Source of the DNA: Hemicentrotus pulcherrimus
Taxonomy: Eukaryota; Echinodermata; Echinoidea; Camarodonta; Strongylocentrotidae
Direction of reading: 5' to 3'
Length of the DNA: 10,683 nt
NCBI GenBank assembly: GCA_003118195.1
Contig: BEXV01000569.1
Coordinates: 179,597-190,279 of the forward strand
Of the stretch, positions 7,990 to 10,683 are shown piece after piece; position 1 is the first letter of the stretch, and the number at the start of each line of letters is the position of its first letter. The notes under the pieces were generated by a model. It did no database searches. It was not told the DNA's origin and saw only the letters and a program-made list of their open reading frames with translations. The translations under genes were made by a program, and so were the position numbers.

Positions 7990-8651
7990 GTAAGGTTCCG
8001 CACTTCTCTGCTCCTCATGCAAATTTGCCAAACAAATAATCATTTCAGAAATTGTAGACTAGGTATACAGAGGGCTTCCCAAGTGCCTTAATATTAAACC
8101 CAGGTATCAAGTGGTATCTGGGAAGAGTGTATCAAATATTTTTTGCTCCTTATAATGTCAAGTTTCCAAGATATAAGAAGAAACCAATGGACTGGTCTAT
8201 TAGGTACTGCTTATGTCTTTCTCTATATGTAGCAGTTGTTTCACCGTTTTACAACCTTGTAAGATAACATTGCCGTTCAGTGATTTAGATATTGAAAGAA
8301 GTAGTACATTTCTCGTGCTTCGCCTCTTTTGTGAGATGTACAAAATTGATGTCATGGAGATGGGTTGACAATATTTTATAACAAGTTTTGTTGAGATATG
8401 TTATGTGCTGTGTCTGTGGACTGTAGATTATAGTTTGTATGTTTGAAATAGTATATTTGTAGTGCTTCGCCTTTTTTAATGAGATTTACAATATTGATGT
8501 CATGGAGATGTGGTGACACTATTTTAATACAACTTTTGTTGAGATATGTTATGTGCTGTGTCTGTGGACTAGATTATAGTATGTATGTGTGAATTAATGA
8601 GGAATTGGTGTGCAATGGATTGAAAAAATCAACAAAAATATCTCCAAACAG
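7990..8651 (+). other. Start of the intron after the first coding exon
   Basis: The donor GTAAGG begins at 7990. Downstream sequence returns to AT-rich composition with stop codons in all plus-strand frames and no exon I can join with confidence. It contains the 150-bp tandem duplication described separately. The intron's end is unknown: the first acceptor-like sequence next to an open frame is at 8642-8651, but its pyrimidine tract is poor. Confidence 0.5.
8292..8594 (+). repeat. Two-copy tandem duplication, unit about 147-151 bp
   Basis: Two head-to-tail copies run from about 8292 to 8442 and 8443 to 8594. The anchor GTGCTTCGCC occurs at 8315 and 8462, a period of 147. A long stretch, starting TTGTTGAGATATGTTATGTG and continuing through the TGTCTGTGGACT segment, is identical in both. 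By eye the copies agree at roughly nine of ten positions, with short gaps near the start and a two-base gap after GTGGACT. The unit has no open frame across both copies. It appears to be a local, fairly recent duplication inside the intron. Confidence 0.9.
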
Positions 8652-8758
8652 TCAGGCAACATCATCTGTTGGGCAACGTTTCTGAAGATGAGATTACGTG
8701 GGAAGAAGAAGAAGAAGAAGAAGAAGAAGACCCACAGTGCATCACATCAAACACCCAG
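8652..8758 (+). CDS. Possible internal exon containing (GAA)9
   Basis: The segment is bounded by CCAAACAG (acceptor-like) and CACCCAG|GTAGCG (donor-like). Two frames are open across it. One reads LLGNVSEDEITW, then nine Glu, then DPQCITSNTQ, and looks like an acidic linker. The other carries nine Lys and is the frame a phase-0 join from the 7989 donor would use. The acceptor lacks a pyrimidine tract, the acidic frame does not match the phase of the upstream exon, and the repeat alone can create open frames. I treat it as a weak candidate. It could equally be a microsatellite in non-coding DNA. Confidence 0.2.
8702..8730 (+). repeat. (GAA)9 trinucleotide microsatellite
   Basis: Nine perfect GAA units plus GA, preceded by TGG and followed by CCCAC. 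The tract is uninterrupted, so it is probably length-polymorphic. In the three frames it encodes Glu, Lys or Arg runs. Confidence 0.95.
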
Positions 8759-9000
8759 GTAGCGCGCCATCGCCTATTTTAAGCATCCCCTGCAGAGTAG
8801 AGATGTGGGCATCGGGGCACGAGTAACCAAATTATCACGATTAGTTACCGAATTGAGTTCCGTATCAAGACATACCACCCTGCTCGTCAGTGGTAGGAGC
8901 CTTGATATGAGGTCTGTGCTGAATCGACACTTGACGGTTATCACGTCGAGCCGAAGAAATGCGGCGTAATCTATGGCATGCAGGTTGTGGAAGGATGAGT
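8755..9000. other. CpG-bearing, non-coding GC-richer patch
   Basis: This stretch has many CpG dinucleotides (GCGCGCC, CACGTCG, GCGGCG) in a CpG-poor neighbourhood and contains the nested hairpin plus a GTAAC...GTTAC inverted pair near 8823-8849. No frame of useful length is open. It may be an old repeat copy or a regulatory patch; the sequence does not decide which. Confidence 0.35.
8863..8907. repeat. Nested hairpin / inverted repeat
   Basis: The outer arms TATCAAG (8863-8869) and CTTGATA (8901-8907) are perfect complements. The inner arms TACCAC (8873-8878) and GTGGTA (8890-8895) are also perfect, leaving an 11-nt loop. The asymmetric bulges are 3 and 5 nt. It sits in a CpG-containing, more GC-rich patch (about 8755-8990) that differs from the AT-rich surroundings. 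Confidence 0.6.
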
Positions 9001-9432
9001 AATTTATGATTTAGATTTCAAATTCTTGCATACATTTAATTATTAAACATTCACTTGTATCGGCTTAGCCAACTTCCTGAGTATTCTGTGATAACTCCTT
9101 GGCAAATTACACCTTCCATACAAGCACAAAACATAAGCTGCCTGCAAAAAGGGCTGTTACTGCCAAATACAAAGCTGTTACGACCTTCTTGCAACAGCCT
9201 ACAAAATAGTATTACAAAAAGCTTCATTATTTTTGTTATGGTGAAAAACTTTTTAAATTTTTGCACTTTTATTAGTAATGTATTGACCAAAGTGGTTTAA
9301 AAGCATTATTAAGAATATAGTTTCTTTTTGAATTACTCAAACTTTCTAGTTTACCAAAAACGTTAAGTGGCTTTTGTCCATCATTAAGAAATACACATTG
9401 TTACTTATGTTGTGGTCAAGACCCCCAAATTA

Positions 9433-9512
9433 TTAACCCTTTGGCTACGGGAGCCGAGTGCTCACTGTGTTAACTCTATGGGAATGAGTGAATTCAGTTG
9501 TCAACGGGTTAA
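9433..9512. mobile_element. 72-bp TTAA-flanked palindromic mini-element (MITE-like)
   Basis: TTAA (9433-9436) is followed by CCCTTTGGCTAC, and the far end carries GTTGTCAACGGG followed by TTAA (9509-9512). The terminal 12 bases match as an inverted repeat at 9 of 12 positions. TTAA target sites and CCC...GGG ends are the known signature of piggyBac-type insertions, so the 72-bp core (9437-9508) can be read as a very short non-autonomous copy. It has no coding capacity and also contains an internal GTTAAC. The family assignment is inference. Confidence 0.45.
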
Positions 9513-10144
9513 TTATGCTTGAGATCGAAGAGAAAGAACGTAAGCAAAATTAACCATGTCCTGATCGAAAGAGTTTGTACATGTGACAAATTTTGATTGG
9601 AGAGCTGTCACATGTCCCTCACATGTATCTCACATGTATGGCCTTGTTAATCATTACATTGGAAGGGGTAGAGTGCATCCTTCAGTCAACATGTATAAAA
9701 ATTAGTTATCAATTTTATTCTTTACAACAATGTGGATTGATTAAGCAGCCATAGAGCCATGTACCATGATCTTACTTGATACACCAACAGATATTATTTT
9801 AGAAGTTGTGGTTTCAGTAGTGGTTTCGTTGAGTTTTAAAATGCCTCTTGCTGGTATTGAAAATAGTGTTTAATGCTCAGTCTGTTATGAGTGCTATCAT
9901 GCTATGTTAGGATGGTGTCACAAATTTAAGTCTTAGGAAAATCTTTGTGATATATGTATGGAGCTGAATAAGCTTTCTGAAGAAAAAAATAATACTAGGT
10001 CTGTTTCTCATCTGCTAGGAGCTATTAAGTCTTCTTGTAACACAGGATTAATGCCCTTCTGGCTCTCCGCAGACCATATTGTATTTCAAGGTTTTGAAAT
10101 ATTCATTTTTTTTGTTGAAATGTTTGATAAATGGCAAGAATTTT
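9513..10144. other. Non-coding stretch, probably intronic
   Basis: AT-rich, with a small cluster of CACATGT words at 9608-9637 (CACATGTCCCTCACATGTAT and another CACATGTAT). No coding signal that I would defend. Confidence 0.5.
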
Positions 10145-10440
10145 CAATCAGGTGCCTTTAGCTGAATCATCCACTGCATCTTATTGCGGTAAATGTTGCT
10201 TGGCAGAGGGCTACTGTTTGGCTGCGGATCTGTGTCTTTCATCTTGCCTTGTTTTCTTGACCAAGTTTAGAAGGAGACGAAGCTTTCATCACGACCATTA
10301 GAGCGGTATAAGGGCTGCCCTTAATTCTAATGTCCAAACAATTACAAGTTGAGTGACTGCTGCATTCCAAGCAGCTTTATGATGAGTGCAAAAATACAAA
10401 ATGCACTCCTCTTCCTATTGTCTAAAGTGCGACTTCATTT
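10145..10440. promoter_or_regulatory. Structured, possibly conserved non-coding patch
   Basis: This patch has balanced composition and high complexity but no open frame. It contains the palindrome at 10296-10332 and several TAAT/ATTA cores and CAATTAC-like motifs of the homeodomain-binding type. That combination resembles intronic or intergenic enhancers. There is no direct evidence of function, and the call rests on texture alone. Confidence 0.2.
10296..10332. repeat. 37-bp imperfect palindrome
   Basis: The outer arms CATTAGA (10296-10302) and TCTAATG (10326-10332) and the inner arms TAAGGGC (10309-10315) and GCCCTTA (10317-10323) are all exact complements. The centre is a single T, so a DNA cruciform would need extra bases at the tip to open. 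Confidence 0.7.
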
Positions 10441-10683
10441 TGATTCTTTTTTTAAATGATTACAAAATGTCAGTTGTAACTATTTCAGGGTGAGAATTAA
10501 CAGATAAATTGTACTTTCCGAGAATGGTTGTTCACAAGCATTGTGATCAGAGGGACTTCCTGCTTGTTGATTGGTTATTGAGAATAGCATTGTCCGACAT
10601 GAGACACCCATGTGATAGTAATAGGTGGGACCGTAGGCAGAGGAAGTGACGATTTGTAAGAAAATATGATATTCATCGTTCTA

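Noticed and set aside
7683..8018. 111-codon minus-strand ORF, the longest in the window
   Set aside because: It lies antisense to the GC-rich start exon and the TA run, contains an IYIYI artefact and Arg/Ser-rich composition, and has no supporting start or family.
9051..9300. Overlapping ORFs of about 80 codons on both strands
   Set aside because: Mutual antisense frames in AT-rich DNA without motifs; both look like chance.
9608..9637. Repeated CACATGT words as a possible array
   Set aside because: Only three irregular copies with unequal spacing; not CRISPR-like and not a tandem array.
1..10683. tRNA, rRNA or snoRNA genes
   Set aside because: I looked for the tRNA TTC-loop motif (GTTCGAATC type) and paired C/D boxes on both strands and found no complete set.

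Overview
The window looks like AT-rich, gene-poor nuclear DNA from an animal, most likely a marine invertebrate. An echinoderm or another invertebrate deuterostome is my first guess and a mollusc is not excluded. The reasons are the absence of any long ORF (the longest is 111 codons, antisense to an exon), one clear CpG- and GC-rich start exon with a textbook eukaryotic splice donor, many microsatellites, short non-autonomous transposon-like inverted repeats, and strong enrichment of the palindrome TACATGTA. I see no bacterial operons, ribosome binding sites or phage genes. The taxon call is inference from general sequence style, not from a match.

Region by region: 1-3372 is intergenic or intronic sequence with no supportable gene, holding a T8-G10 homopolymer block (2361-2384) and a TG/G-rich patch (3238-3274). 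A 384-bp inverted-repeat element flanked by TTAA lies at 3377-3760. At 4140-4302 two overlapping coding possibilities sit on opposite strands: a minus-strand mini-exon with a perfect donor and a plus-strand 53-codon ORF. 4345-4850 is pyrimidine-rich. A weak candidate terminal exon lies at 5176-5342. 5343-6360 holds nothing I can support. 6364-6463 contains overlapping inverted repeats, 6801-6949 a foldback MITE, 7021-7202 a GA-rich, G-quadruplex-prone purine tract, and 7246-7441 the likely 3' end of a minus-strand non-LTR retroelement.

The one well-supported gene piece is on the plus strand. A 5' leader (7726 or about 7759 to 7878) carries two two-codon upstream ORFs. It is followed by a strong-context ATG at 7879 and 37 codons ending at a GAG|GTAAGG donor after 7989. 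The peptide's C-terminal half fits the second half of an ankyrin repeat, so I infer the first coding exon of an ankyrin-repeat protein whose remaining exons mostly lie beyond the window. The intron that follows contains an about 150-bp tandem duplication (8292-8594), a (GAA)9 tract inside a possible exon (8652-8758), a nested hairpin (8863-8907), a 72-bp TTAA-flanked palindromic element (9437-9508) and a structured, possibly conserved patch (10145-10440).

I did not find a convincing new biological system. The most rewarding points to check are the start exon with its paired minimal uORFs, the two TTAA-flanked elements, the retroelement-like 3' hairpin and the antisense candidate exon at 4140.
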